DNA from: an uncultured Lachnospiraceae bacterium
GTDB taxonomy: Bacteria > Bacillota > Clostridia > Lachnospirales > Lachnospiraceae
NCBI GenBank assembly: GCA_910577765.1
Contig: CAJTOV010000043.1
Coordinates: 3,273-24,358, forward strand
Direction of reading: 5' to 3'
Length of the DNA stretch: 21,086 nucleotides
Part shown: piece by piece, positions 7,470 to 16,071 of the stretch
Position numbering within the stretch: position 1 is the stretch's first letter
How the letters are laid out: each line of letters starts with the position of its first letter
Position numbers and translations under genes: made by a program
The notes under the pieces: model-generated
Databases searched by the model: none
Seen by the model: the letters and a program-made list of their open reading frames with translations, nothing else
Told to the model about the DNA's origin: nothing

Positions 7470-8825
7470 CTACAGATTTCTCACGCATTCCTTGAATATA
7501 TTCCCCCTCTGCTCGTAGTTCTCAAACATCCCCCAGCTTGCGCAGGCCGGGGACAGAAGCACGCAGTCCCCGATATCCGTGTAGGCCGCGCACACGCTGA
7601 CTGCCTCCGCCATATCCTCCGCGTACATAATCTCGTTAAACCCGTGGGCCCTGGCACATTCCGCGATCTTATCCCGGGTCTCACCGATCAGCACCAGGTA
7701 TTTCACCCTGCCTTCAAACTCCTGGACCCACTGGTCATACTCACTGTGTTTGTCGTAGCCTCCGGCAATCAGCACCACCGGTCCCGGCATGGCACGGATG
7801 GCCTGGATGGCCGCGTCCGGGTTGGTTCCCTTGGAATCGTTGTAATATTTGACCCCGGCCCGCTCCAGTACAAACTCGATCCGGTGTTCCACCGCTTCAA
7901 AGGCCTTCACCGCCCTGCGGATACAGTCCATGGGAACTCCCATACACACGGCAATGGCCACGGCTGCCATAACATTCTCATGGTTGTGCCTGCCCAGGAT
8001 CTTTAAGTCGTGGATATCCACCACCTCTTCCCGGCTGCCGCCATGGGCATAGACGATTTTGTCCCCGTCCATACACATGCCCTCTGCCAGGGACTCCCGG
8101 CTGCTGAAAAAGAACACCCTGGGCTTTAGCCCTGTCTCCTGGCCAAACTCCCGCAGCACCGGATCGTCGTAGTTCAGTACCACCCAGTTGTCCCGGGTCT
8201 GGTTCTCGGCGATCCGCTTCTTCACCTCAATATAGACCTCCATGGTCCCGTGACGGTTCAGATGGTCCGGGGTAATGTTGAGGATGGCGCTGACATCGGG
8301 CCGGAAATCCATGATGGTCTCCAGCTGGAAGCTGGACACCTCCGCCACAGTCACGGACTGGTCCGTGGTATCCAGGGCCGTCCGGGTATAGGGAATGCCG
8401 ATGTTGCCTACCACAAACACCTCATGGAAAAAGGTCTTCATGATCTCCCCGGTCAGGGCCGTGGTGGTAGTCTTTCCGTTGGTTCCTGTAATGGCGGCCA
8501 GCTTTCCCCTGGCCACATGGTAGGCCAGCTGGATCTCGCTCCAGATGGGCACCCCGGCCTCATCCAGCACCTTCACAAAGGGCGCATCCAGTGGAATCCC
8601 CGGGCTGATAATGGAAAGCTCCACCCCCAGAAGATCCGTCCGTGAAAGCTGCCCCAGAATCACTGCCACCCGTGCCCCTTCATCAAAATTCGCCTTTAGT
8701 TTCTTCTCGTCCTGGGCCGTGCTGCTGTCATAGAGCACCACTTCCCCGCCCATTGCCAGAAGCAGCCGCGCCGCGGCTATCCCGCTTTTTCCGGCGCCTG
8801 CCACCAGTACCTTCTGATCGCCCAT
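7470..8825 (-). CDS. murD: UDP-N-acetylmuramoyl-L-alanine--D-glutamate ligase (MurD)
   Basis: Cytoplasmic ATP-dependent ligase adding D-glutamate to UDP-MurNAc-L-Ala. The 451-residue protein shows the N-terminal nucleotide-fold VLVAGAGKSGIAAARLL, the Mur ligase ATP loop ITGTNGKTTTTALTGE (about 112-127), NITPDHLNRH in the central domain, and NDSKGTNPDA plus LLSPACASWGMFENYEQRG in the C-terminal domain, all typical of MurD rather than MurC, E or F. ATG at 8825 follows GCAGGAGGAATTAGC; an upstream in-frame ATG has no family similarity. It is the only Mur amino-acid ligase in this cluster; murE and murF must lie elsewhere. It is followed ten bases later by spoVE/ftsW. Confidence 0.97.
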   Translation of the reverse strand: MGDQKVLVAGAGKSGIAAARLLLAMGGEVVLYDSSTAQDEKKLKANFDEGARVAVILGQLSRTDLLGVELSIISPGIPLDAPFVKVLDEAGVPIWSEIQLAYHVARGKLAAITGTNGKTTTTALTGEIMKTFFHEVFVVGNIGIPYTRTALDTTDQSVTVAEVSSFQLETIMDFRPDVSAILNITPDHLNRHGTMEVYIEVKKRIAENQTRDNWVVLNYDDPVLREFGQETGLKPRVFFFSSRESLAEGMCMDGDKIVYAHGGSREEVVDIHDLKILGRHNHENVMAAVAIAVCMGVPMDCIRRAVKAFEAVEHRIEFVLERAGVKYYNDSKGTNPDAAIQAIRAMPGPVVLIAGGYDKHSEYDQWVQEFEGRVKYLVLIGETRDKIAECARAHGFNEIMYAEDMAEAVSVCAAYTDIGDCVLLSPACASWGMFENYEQRGNIFKECVRNL

Positions 8826-8955
8826 GCTAATTCCTCCTGCCCTCTTACGGCAGCCGCCCGGCACAGCCGGGGGCACCTGTCATGTACTCCTGTCATATTC
8901 CAAAGCATACCCCCGGATTCCCGGTTCCCCCAGCCTCCGGCGGCCCCTTCATTGT

Positions 8956-9924
8956 CTACAGACCCAGATACGCCACCAGACAGAGAATGGCCGTGACAAT
9001 GGAAAACACCGCCACCACCCGGGTCTCCGACCAGCCGCACAGTTCAAAATGATGGTGGATGGGGGCCATCTTAAAGATCCGCTTCCCGCCGGTAGCCTTA
9101 AAATAGGAAACCTGCATAATCACGGACAATACCTCCACCAGGTAAATCAGTCCCACCAGAGGGATGAACAGGGGCATCTGCATCATAAAGGCGCTGGATG
9201 CCACAAACCCGCCCAGGGCCAGGGAACCGGTATCTCCCATAAACACCTTGGCCGGATACACATTAAACAGCAGAAAGCCCAGAAGGCTTCCCACCACCGC
9301 TCCGGTGATGGGGCTGATGCCGGTCTTCTCCCCCAGGGCAATAATGGTCAGGAAGGTAGCCACCAGAATGGTCACGCTGGTACACAGGCCGTCCAGGCCG
9401 TCGGTAAAGTTCACCCCGTTGTCCGTCCCCAGCACCACAAAGAACACAAAGGGAATGAATAATATGCCCAGATTTAAGTAATATCCGTCCCGGAAGCCTC
9501 CGGTAAAGGGAATCAGCGCCCCGGTTCCCACCTCCCCGGACCTCATCAGATAATAGACGAATATGCCGGTGATCACAAACTGTCCCAGCAGCTTCTGCTT
9601 CGGGTTAAGCCCCTCGGAACGCTTCATGACGATCTTGATATAATCGTCCAGAAAACCGATGATCCCGAATCCTACGGTCACAAAAAGTACCGGGATAATC
9701 TTGGGATAATCCCGGATGTAGAACAAGGAGGTAATGATAATGCTGGTAAGGATCATCAGACCGCCCATGGTGGGGGTCCCCTGTTTCTTCAAGTGCGCCT
9801 GGGGCCCGTCGGTCCGTACCTGCTGGCCGAATTTCAGCCGGTGCAGAAAGGGAATCACCACCGGACACAGGATGGCGCTGACCGCAAACGCAATAATAAT
9901 CGCTAGTATTGTCTCATTAATCAT
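8956..9924 (-). CDS. mraY: Phospho-N-acetylmuramoyl-pentapeptide transferase (MraY)
   Basis: Integral membrane enzyme that moves phospho-MurNAc-pentapeptide onto undecaprenyl phosphate to form lipid I. The 322-residue protein has about ten membrane segments and the polyprenyl-phosphate transferase motifs: TPTMGGLMIL (about 50-60), FLDDYIKI with the Asp pair at 93-94, NFTDGLDGL (172-180) and the C-terminal MAPIHHHFELCGWSE. ATG at 9924 follows TAGGAGTGCACC. It lies between the spoVD-like PBP gene (123-base gap) and murD (130-base gap); both gaps hold only small GC-rich hairpins and no recognisable gene. Confidence 0.98.
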   Translation of the reverse strand: MINETILAIIIAFAVSAILCPVVIPFLHRLKFGQQVRTDGPQAHLKKQGTPTMGGLMILTSIIITSLFYIRDYPKIIPVLFVTVGFGIIGFLDDYIKIVMKRSEGLNPKQKLLGQFVITGIFVYYLMRSGEVGTGALIPFTGGFRDGYYLNLGILFIPFVFFVVLGTDNGVNFTDGLDGLCTSVTILVATFLTIIALGEKTGISPITGAVVGSLLGFLLFNVYPAKVFMGDTGSLALGGFVASSAFMMQMPLFIPLVGLIYLVEVLSVIMQVSYFKATGGKRIFKMAPIHHHFELCGWSETRVVAVFSIVTAILCLVAYLGL

Positions 9925-9979
9925 GGTGCACTCCTACTATGTTATGTATGGTATGGCATGCCGCTCCGGTATCCGCCAC

Positions 9980-10016
9980 AGTCCGGACCGGACCGTCACC
10001 TGTCCCCGTCCGGACT
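9980..10016. repeat. Small GC-rich inverted repeat between spoVD-like gene and mraY
   Basis: AGTCCGGAC (9980-9988) pairs perfectly with GTCCGGACT (10008-10016) around a 19-base loop. There is no T run on the minus strand after it, so it is a possible RNA processing or pause structure and not a convincing terminator. Confidence 0.45.
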
Positions 10017-10047
10017 CTTATTAGTATACGTCTTTTTCCGGGAATAA

Positions 10048-11796
10048 TCAACCATTGTTTCCCGTCTCCTCCGTCTGGGGCCATATGCCCATGTATGGGA
10101 GAATATTCTGGAAAATGTCCGCGATCACCGGGGCTGCAATGGTTCCTCCATAGTAGATTCCCTGGGGTTCGTCGATGGTAATCAGGGCGATGACCTGGGG
10201 ATCGTCCGCCGGGGCAAAACCCACAAAGGAGGAAATGTATTTTTTCAGGCTTCTGGGAAGCTTCTCGGAAGTGGCTGTCTTTCCCCCGATCCGAAAGCCT
10301 GCCACAGCCGCCTTCTTCCCGCTTCCCTCCGCCACCACACACTCCAGAATCTGGCGCATGGTGGCGCTGGTCTGTTCCGATACAATGTGCTCCTTCACCG
10401 GCCATTCAAACCGGTGGACCCGGCTTTTGTCGGCGCTGACCGCCCTGACGGCGAAATGGGGCGTGACCCGGTTGCCTCCGTTGACAATGGAAGCCGCAGT
10501 GGTCACTAACTGGATGGGGGTGATCTGGAAGGACTGGCCGAAGGATACGGTAGCCAGCTCCACCATCCCCATGTTCTCCTTCCGGTGCATAATGGTGGCA
10601 GCCTCCCCCGGCAGGTCAATGCCGGTCTTCTCCTTCAGGCCGAACTGTTCAAAATAGCGGTAATAAGCATCCACTCCCAGCCGCTGTCCCACATCGATGA
10701 ATACCGGATTGCAGGAATTCATGGCCCCCTGAAGGAATGTCTCCCCGCCGTGTCCCCCCACCTTGTGGCAGCGGATCTTCCGGTCCTCCACAATACGGAA
10801 GCCCGGGCAGGAAAACCGGTCATTTAAGGATACCACCCCGGCTTCCAGGCCTGCGGCTGCCGTAATGATCTTGAAGGTGGAACCAGGCTCATAGGTATCG
10901 TTGATGCTGGGATTTCTCCACATCTGGTTTAAAAGCTCCTGCTTCCCGGACGCGGTGATTCCTGCCGGCTCCTCCTGGTTTAGTTTGAACGGTTCATTGA
11001 GATTAAACTCAGGTACATTGACCATTGCCAGAATTTCACCATTTTTCGGGTTCATGACAATCACCGATACCCGTCTGGCCCCTTTCCGCTCCATGGTCTC
11101 ATAGGCGGCCTGCTGGGCATACTGCTGGATATTCACATCCAGGCTGATCTGCAGATCATTGCCGGCCACCGGCTCCATCCGGTCCTCGAAAGTATTTTCA
11201 ATCTCCACCCCTGCCGCGTCGGTCATGGTGAGAATGGTGCCGTTGATCCCTTTGAGCCAGGACTCATAGACCACCTCCAGGCCGATGATTCCCTGGTTAT
11301 CCCCGCCGGTAAAGCCCACCACCCGGGAAGCCAGGGTGTCGTAAGGGTAGAACCGTTTGTAGTCCTCGTCCACCTTTACCCCTTCCAGGTGAAGGCTGCG
11401 GACCCGGTCCCCGGTTTCTTTGTCCACATTGGTGCGGATGATCTCCCGGGAGCTGCGTTTCTCCACTTTCCTGCGCACCGGCTCCTCCTCCATCTCCAGC
11501 TCCCGGCACAGGGCTTCAATGACCTGCTCCCGGTTCTTTACCTGGTTGTAGATGACGGAGATGGTACATACGGTCCGGTTGTCTGCAATGACGGTTCCGT
11601 TTGCGTCCAGGATTCTCCCCCTGGCCGCCTTGATGGTCCGCTCCCGCTGGTGTAAGTCCTCTGCAAGCTGGCTGTAGTGGGCGGACCGGTACAGCATCAG
11701 GTATCCCAGCCTGCCCATGAGCCCTGCCATGGCAAGGGTCACCAGGGTACAAAGCAGCAGAAGTTTTTTCCGGTGTCCGGTCTGGTTGGAAGTCAT
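10048..11796 (-). CDS. spoVD: Class B penicillin-binding protein, SpoVD-like, with KTA in place of KTG
   Basis: Transpeptidase that cross-links peptidoglycan; by position (second PBP gene after ftsL) it matches SpoVD, the cortex PBP of sporulation. The 582-residue protein has a membrane anchor at about 11-35, a dimerisation domain beginning RTIKAARGRILDANG, and the transpeptidase domain with STFK (Ser306, Lys309) and SCN (361-363). The third active-site motif reads GGKTATSEKLP, so the usual KTG is K506-T507-A508. No PASTA domain is present; B. subtilis SpoVD is longer and has one. Cys330 and Cys343 flank a short loop; B. subtilis SpoVD has a redox-controlled Cys pair in a comparable place. 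The ribosome site (GGGGGCG) is weak. The 87-base upstream gap contains an AT-rich TATATTATAA but no clear -35. Confidence 0.9.
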   Translation of the reverse strand: MTSNQTGHRKKLLLLCTLVTLAMAGLMGRLGYLMLYRSAHYSQLAEDLHQRERTIKAARGRILDANGTVIADNRTVCTISVIYNQVKNREQVIEALCRELEMEEEPVRRKVEKRSSREIIRTNVDKETGDRVRSLHLEGVKVDEDYKRFYPYDTLASRVVGFTGGDNQGIIGLEVVYESWLKGINGTILTMTDAAGVEIENTFEDRMEPVAGNDLQISLDVNIQQYAQQAAYETMERKGARRVSVIVMNPKNGEILAMVNVPEFNLNEPFKLNQEEPAGITASGKQELLNQMWRNPSINDTYEPGSTFKIITAAAGLEAGVVSLNDRFSCPGFRIVEDRKIRCHKVGGHGGETFLQGAMNSCNPVFIDVGQRLGVDAYYRYFEQFGLKEKTGIDLPGEAATIMHRKENMGMVELATVSFGQSFQITPIQLVTTAASIVNGGNRVTPHFAVRAVSADKSRVHRFEWPVKEHIVSEQTSATMRQILECVVAEGSGKKAAVAGFRIGGKTATSEKLPRSLKKYISSFVGFAPADDPQVIALITIDEPQGIYYGGTIAAPVIADIFQNILPYMGIWPQTEETGNNG

Positions 11797-11883
11797 AGGC
11801 GCCCCCAGCAGGCTTATCGTTATAATATATGGCCGGATGTCCCGGTTCAGAACGGAAAACAGCAGGGCAGGACGCCTTCCGGG

Positions 11884-14121
11884 TCAGGCTCCCGGCTCTC
11901 CGCCTCCTGTTTCGTTTTCCGTTTCTCCGGCTTCCGTGCTTTCCCCGGAGGTTTCTGGGGACCCGCCCGGCCCGGAAGGACTTTCTTCCTCCCCGGAACC
12001 GTCCGGAAGCTGTCCCGGAAGCCCTTCCTCCCCTTCGGGAGCCGGTTCCACATACTCCTCTGTCTCATAGACTCTGGTCTCCGGCACCAGGGTTCCAGGC
12101 TCCGGAGTCTCGTTGTCCCTGATCCCTTCCTCTTCCGGAAGCATTCCCATAAGCTCCCCGTCCAGCTCCTCCGGGCCGGTCTCGGGGAACACGCTGAGAT
12201 AAGGAAGAATATCTGCCAGAATCTTCTGGAAGACGCCGCTGGCATAGGTACTGTGGGGCTGGTCCTTCACATGGGGGGTGTCCACGGTCACATAGACCAG
12301 TACCTGGGGATCATAGGCCGGGGCAAACCCGCAGAAGGACACCAGGTAATTGCGCAGGGCCCTGGGATATTTCTGGGCGGTTCCTGTCTTGCCGGCCACC
12401 TGATAGCCGGCCACGGCCGCCGCCTTGCCGGTGCCCTCGTCCACGGTCCGCAGAAGGGCCTGGCGGATGTAGCTGCTGGTGCTTTCGGACACGGTCTCCT
12501 TTACCAGGCGGGGCTGGACCTTCTTGACCACGGCCCCCTGGTCGTTGACAATCTGCCGTACCACATGAGGCTCATAGTAGGAGCCTCCGTTGATCACCGA
12601 ACAGTAGGCGGCTGCCATCTGGATCATGGTACAGTTGTAGTTCTGGCCAAAGGAATTGGTGGCCAGGTCCATGGCCCGCATGTTCTCCCGGGTGTACACC
12701 AGACCGGCGGCATCCGCCTCCCCCGGCAGGTCAATACCTGTCTTCTTGCCGAAGCCGAAGATATCCTGGTACCGGCAGAACCGGTCCTTTCCCATTATGG
12801 CCACAATCTGCATCATGGCGTCGTTGCAGGACTGCATCAGGGATTCCTCCACCGTCAGCATGTCATGGCCGGTCCGTTTCACACAATTGACCCGCTCCCC
12901 GTTAATCTCCTGGTATCCGTCGCAGAAGAAAGACTCGGCCCCGGTAAGAAGCCCCTCCTCCAGAGCCGCCGACACGGTAAAAATCTTGGACGGGGACCCG
13001 GGCTCATAGGTGTCACTGATACAGTAATTGCGCCATTCCTGGTTCCAGGCCACCTGGAGTCCGTAGGAACGGATATCGCTTTCGGAAAAATGCTCCTCCA
13101 CCTGGTCCTGGGTAATGGTGCTTCCCGTATCCTTGTGCTGGTTTTTGTATACATTCACCGCTTCCTTCCGGCCAAAGGCCAGAATCTCCTCGTCCGTATA
13201 CCGGTCCGATACCTGCCTGGGATTATTAAGATCAAACATCCGGTCACTGGACATGGCCAGGACCTCCCCGTTGTTGGGATTCATGACCACCACCCCCACC
13301 CGGTCCGAGCCGGTCTCTGCCTGCCATTCCTGGATGCGCCGCTCCACCACATTCTGGATATTCACGTCAATGGTGGACATAATGGTATTCCCGTTGACTG
13401 CCGGTTTGATCACCCGCTCCAGGTTGGAATCGTCGTTTAAGTAGCCGTATTCCCGCCCGTTGGTTCCTACCAGGGATTCATTGTAGAACTGTTCGATGCC
13501 CCCGTTGCCTCCGGCCCCGTCGCCGGTGGCAAAGCCGATGACATTGCAGGCCAGGGAATTGTTGGGATAGATCCTCCTGTATTCGTCCTCGAACCACACC
13601 CCCTTGACCCGGGCCTTGGAGCCGCTTTTGGCATTGTCCTGGTTCACCTGGGTCTGCAGCTCCTGAAAAGCCTCCTTATCGTCATAGGAAAGCTGCCTGG
13701 CGTGGCGGATGTACTGGATCCCTGCATTGTCCTGGATCAGGGAACGGATGGTCTGGGCATCATACCCGAACACCGTGACCAGGGCCGAAATGGTCGGCTC
13801 CAGAAAATTCTCCTGGTCGGACATGATCTGCCGCGGGTCCAGGATCAGGTTGTAGACCTTCTCCGTGGTGGCCAGAACGGTGCCGTTCCGGTCCACAATA
13901 TCCCCCCGGCGGAAGGGAATCACCCGGCTGTCGTACTCCTGCTGGGACAGCACGATCTGGTTGTAGCTGTCCTTATTGTCATCCACGATCCGGTAGAGCA
14001 CATACATAAGTGCAAACAAAGCCAGCGTAATCACAATCACCGTGACCGCCAGCTTTTCCTGCATGTATTTCTCAAAAATATGGTTCTGGTTCTTTGCCTC
14101 AGTGTTCCGGGATGTCCTCAT
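11884..14121 (-). CDS. pbpB: Class B penicillin-binding protein FtsI/PbpB-like, septal transpeptidase
   Basis: Septal transpeptidase partner of FtsW. The 745-residue protein has a membrane anchor at about residues 24-44, a dimerisation domain starting VIPFRRGDIVDRNG, and a transpeptidase domain with SPSK (Ser376, Lys379), SCN (431-433) and KTGTAQK (578-584). It ends not in PASTA repeats but in an acidic, Glu/Gly/Pro/Ser-rich tail of about 100 residues (from about 647), predicted disordered by composition. An unusual insertion of about 50 polar residues (about 300-360) precedes the SxxK motif. Cys400 and Cys413 form a pair at the same location as in the neighbouring PBP. ATG at 14121 follows TGAGGCAGT and overlaps ftsL by 23 bases. 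Order mraZ-rsmH-ftsL-PBP-PBP is that of B. subtilis, supporting pbpB for this copy. Confidence 0.93.
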   Translation of the reverse strand: MRTSRNTEAKNQNHIFEKYMQEKLAVTVIVITLALFALMYVLYRIVDDNKDSYNQIVLSQQEYDSRVIPFRRGDIVDRNGTVLATTEKVYNLILDPRQIMSDQENFLEPTISALVTVFGYDAQTIRSLIQDNAGIQYIRHARQLSYDDKEAFQELQTQVNQDNAKSGSKARVKGVWFEDEYRRIYPNNSLACNVIGFATGDGAGGNGGIEQFYNESLVGTNGREYGYLNDDSNLERVIKPAVNGNTIMSTIDVNIQNVVERRIQEWQAETGSDRVGVVVMNPNNGEVLAMSSDRMFDLNNPRQVSDRYTDEEILAFGRKEAVNVYKNQHKDTGSTITQDQVEEHFSESDIRSYGLQVAWNQEWRNYCISDTYEPGSPSKIFTVSAALEEGLLTGAESFFCDGYQEINGERVNCVKRTGHDMLTVEESLMQSCNDAMMQIVAIMGKDRFCRYQDIFGFGKKTGIDLPGEADAAGLVYTRENMRAMDLATNSFGQNYNCTMIQMAAAYCSVINGGSYYEPHVVRQIVNDQGAVVKKVQPRLVKETVSESTSSYIRQALLRTVDEGTGKAAAVAGYQVAGKTGTAQKYPRALRNYLVSFCGFAPAYDPQVLVYVTVDTPHVKDQPHSTYASGVFQKILADILPYLSVFPETGPEELDGELMGMLPEEEGIRDNETPEPGTLVPETRVYETEEYVEPAPEGEEGLPGQLPDGSGEEESPSGPGGSPETSGESTEAGETENETGGGEPGA

Positions 14122-14593
14122 ACTGCCTCACATACTCGCTTTCTGTCCTGTCATACAGAAGCACCTGGTCCCGGTTGGCATAGACCATGCCAAGCTCTTC
14201 CGTTGCTACTTTATAGATATAGTTTAAGTCAATATCTGTATTGATCCGGGTCTCCAGGGCATCATTCTCCGCCTTCAGCTGTTCCAGACGGCTCTCCAGA
14301 TCCTCAATATGGTGAATCCGGTAAGTCATGGATGACTGGATATGGAGATAGTTGACGCAGATATAGAGTACGCAGGCCACGGCGGCCACCAGAACCAGCA
14401 CATAAGGCAGGTCCACGTAAAGGGCCTTCTCCTGGTTCCTGCGGACCCGGTAGCTGATGGCCCTGCGCTGTCTGGCACTCTGCTGCTTTTCCGGGGCCTC
14501 CTGCCGCCTGGGCTCCCTGACGGGAACCGCTGCCGGGGCCGTATTTCCTGATATATATGTCTGGTGTAGGGTTTTTCTGTTTCGTGAAGCCAT
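14099..14593 (-). CDS. ftsL: Cell division protein FtsL
   Basis: Small bitopic divisome protein that forms a coiled-coil complex with DivIC/FtsB and FtsQ and activates the septal synthase. The 164-residue protein has a long basic, proline-containing cytoplasmic region (1-60), one membrane segment at about 62-83 (LPYVLVLVAAVACVLYICV), and a heptad-like coiled coil at about 88-118 (RIHHIEDLESRLEQLKAEN). The final part contains ATEELGMVYA, a typical FtsL/DivIC ending. ATG at 14593 follows GGGAGGGGAGATT. Identification rests on architecture and on its position between rsmH and the PBP gene; sequence similarity in this family is low. Confidence 0.9.
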   Translation of the reverse strand: MASRNRKTLHQTYISGNTAPAAVPVREPRRQEAPEKQQSARQRRAISYRVRRNQEKALYVDLPYVLVLVAAVACVLYICVNYLHIQSSMTYRIHHIEDLESRLEQLKAENDALETRINTDIDLNYIYKVATEELGMVYANRDQVLLYDRTESEYVRQYEDIPEH

Positions 14594-14626
14594 AATCTCC
14601 CCTCCCTTTTGGCGTATCCGGTTTCT

Positions 14627-15568
14627 CTACCAGGCTGCCCGCTCAAAGACCCGCAGTTTGGCGCTTTTTGACCGGGAGTTTTCCCCCAGCTCCCTCTCCG
14701 AGGGCACTAAAGGCTTTCTGGTGATCACCCTGCCTTTACTTTTCTTCCCGCACATGCACACCGGAAATTCCGGCGGGCAGGTGCAGGGATTCTCATTGCG
14801 GCGGAAATGGTTCTTGACAATCCGGTCCTCCAGGGAATGAAAGGTGATGATACTCAGCCTTCCCCCAGGACACAGCCGGTCGGTCATCCGGTCAATGGAA
14901 CGCTCCAGCACCTCCAGCTCCTGGTTCAGTTCGATGCGGATGGCCTGGAAGGTCCGTTTGGCCGGGTGGCCGCCGGTGGCCCGCATCTTCATGGGGATGG
15001 CTGCCTTGATCACCTGGATCAGTTCCCCTGTGGTCTCAAAGGGTTTCTCCTGCCGGAACTTCACCATATGCTTTGCTATATTTTTCGCGAATTTCTCGTC
15101 TCCGTAATCCCGGATGACCCGGTACAGGTCTCCTTCGCTGTAGGTATTTACAATATCCGCGGCGGTTCTGGGATTCCTCTGGTCCATACGCATGTCCAGG
15201 GGCGCGTCCTCCCTGTAGGTGAATCCGCGGCTTACGGTGTCTAACTGGTAGGAGGATACCCCCAGGTCCAGATAAATCCCGTTGACCGTTCCGATCCCCA
15301 GGTCATCCAGAACCTGGTCCATATGTTCGTAATTGCTTCTGACAATGGTTACCTGACTGCCAAAAGGCTTTAGTCTCTCCGAAGCGGCTTGTACCGCATC
15401 CGCGTCCTGGTCAATGCCGATGAGCCTTCCCCCGGCCCCCAGGCGGCCGGCTACGGCAAAGGCATGTCCGCCTCCTCCCAGGGTACCGTCCACGTAGATG
15501 CCGCCGGGACAGATGTTCAAGCTGTCCACGGTTTCCTCCAGCAGTACGGATTTGTGGTCAAATGTCAT
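14627..15568 (-). CDS. rsmH: 16S rRNA (cytosine(1402)-N(4))-methyltransferase RsmH (MraW)
   Basis: SAM-dependent enzyme that methylates N4 of C1402 in the P-site region of 16S rRNA. The 313-residue protein starts FDHKSVLLEETVDSL, has the SAM-binding loop YVDGTLGGGGHA (about 25-36), GIDQDADAV, YLDLGVSSYQLD, RGFTYREDAPLDMRM, and the C-terminal SIITFHSLEDRIVKNHF followed by a Cys cluster (CTCPPEFPVCMCG), all characteristic of MraW. Its ATG overlaps the mraZ stop by a few bases, indicating translational coupling. Length is normal for the family. Confidence 0.98.
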   Translation of the reverse strand: MTFDHKSVLLEETVDSLNICPGGIYVDGTLGGGGHAFAVAGRLGAGGRLIGIDQDADAVQAASERLKPFGSQVTIVRSNYEHMDQVLDDLGIGTVNGIYLDLGVSSYQLDTVSRGFTYREDAPLDMRMDQRNPRTAADIVNTYSEGDLYRVIRDYGDEKFAKNIAKHMVKFRQEKPFETTGELIQVIKAAIPMKMRATGGHPAKRTFQAIRIELNQELEVLERSIDRMTDRLCPGGRLSIITFHSLEDRIVKNHFRRNENPCTCPPEFPVCMCGKKSKGRVITRKPLVPSERELGENSRSKSAKLRVFERAAW

Positions 15569-15990
15569 ATTCCAAGTCCTTCCATATTCTCGGCGATCTC
15601 TTCCATGTCATCGTAGGAATTGGACTCCAGCCAGTTGTCCCGGCTCCAGATCTCAATCCGGCTTCCCACACCGACCAGTACCGCTTCTTTATCGATCTTT
15701 GCAAAGTCCCGCAGGACTGCCGGCAGGAGAATCCTGCCCTGCCTGTCCACCTCACACACGGTGGCTCCTGCAAGGAAGAAGCGTGAAAACTTTCGGGCAT
15801 TGGCATTGGTTAAGGGCAGGGCGTGAAGCTTTTCTTCCAGGGCTTTCCACTCGGTGTTCTCATAGACAAACAGGCAGCCGTCAAGTCCCTTGGTCACCAC
15901 GAACTCGTCTCCCAGCTGCTCCCGGAATCTGGAAGGGACAATGACTCTGCCCTTCGCGTCCACTGTATGATTATATTCGCCCATGAACAT
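15565..15990 (-). CDS. mraZ: Transcriptional regulator MraZ
   Basis: First gene of the dcw cluster; an AbrB-like DNA-binding ring that represses its own operon in bacteria where tested. The 141-residue protein consists of two SpoVT-AbrB-like halves, each with the signature: DAKGR (11-15) and DRQGR (82-86). ATG at 15990 gives the typical MFMGEYNHT start and follows AGGTGATC; ATG at 15984 is an alternative. The upstream repeat array is the expected target of this protein. Length matches the usual 140-145 residues. Confidence 0.97.
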   Translation of the reverse strand: MFMGEYNHTVDAKGRVIVPSRFREQLGDEFVVTKGLDGCLFVYENTEWKALEEKLHALPLTNANARKFSRFFLAGATVCEVDRQGRILLPAVLRDFAKIDKEAVLVGVGSRIEIWSRDNWLESNSYDDMEEIAENMEGLGI

Positions 15991-16015
15991 AATGATCACC
16001 TGCCGCCCTGCTGCA

Positions 16016-16061
16016 CCACTTTCCACCCAGTATCTACCACTTTATTCCACTTTCCACCACT
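16016..16061 (-). promoter_or_regulatory. MraZ operator: 10-bp-spaced AGTGG repeats
   Basis: On the minus strand AGTGG (one copy ACTGG) recurs with its plus-strand CCACT starting at 16057, 16047, 16037, 16027 and 16016, that is four copies in exact 10-bp phase and a fifth 11 bp on. They lie between the -10 hexamer and the mraZ ribosome site. Known MraZ operators consist of TGG-containing direct repeats spaced 10 bp, so autorepression is the natural reading. Confidence 0.9.
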
Positions 16062-16071
16062 TCGTAGGTTT

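Noticed and set aside
8826..8955. Small gene or attenuator between mraY and murD
   Set aside because: Only a 6-bp hairpin (CCCGGC/GCCGGG, 8857-8871) without T run, and the short open frame there runs into murD without a ribosome site.
11797..11883. Sigma-E promoter for the spoVD-like gene
   Set aside because: CATATATT resembles a sigma-E -10, but nothing like a sigma-E -35 lies 13-15 bases upstream.
11677..13440. 587-codon plus-strand open frame
   Set aside because: Antisense to the two PBP genes; His/Gly-rich, no family resemblance. Long shadows are expected at this G+C and codon bias.
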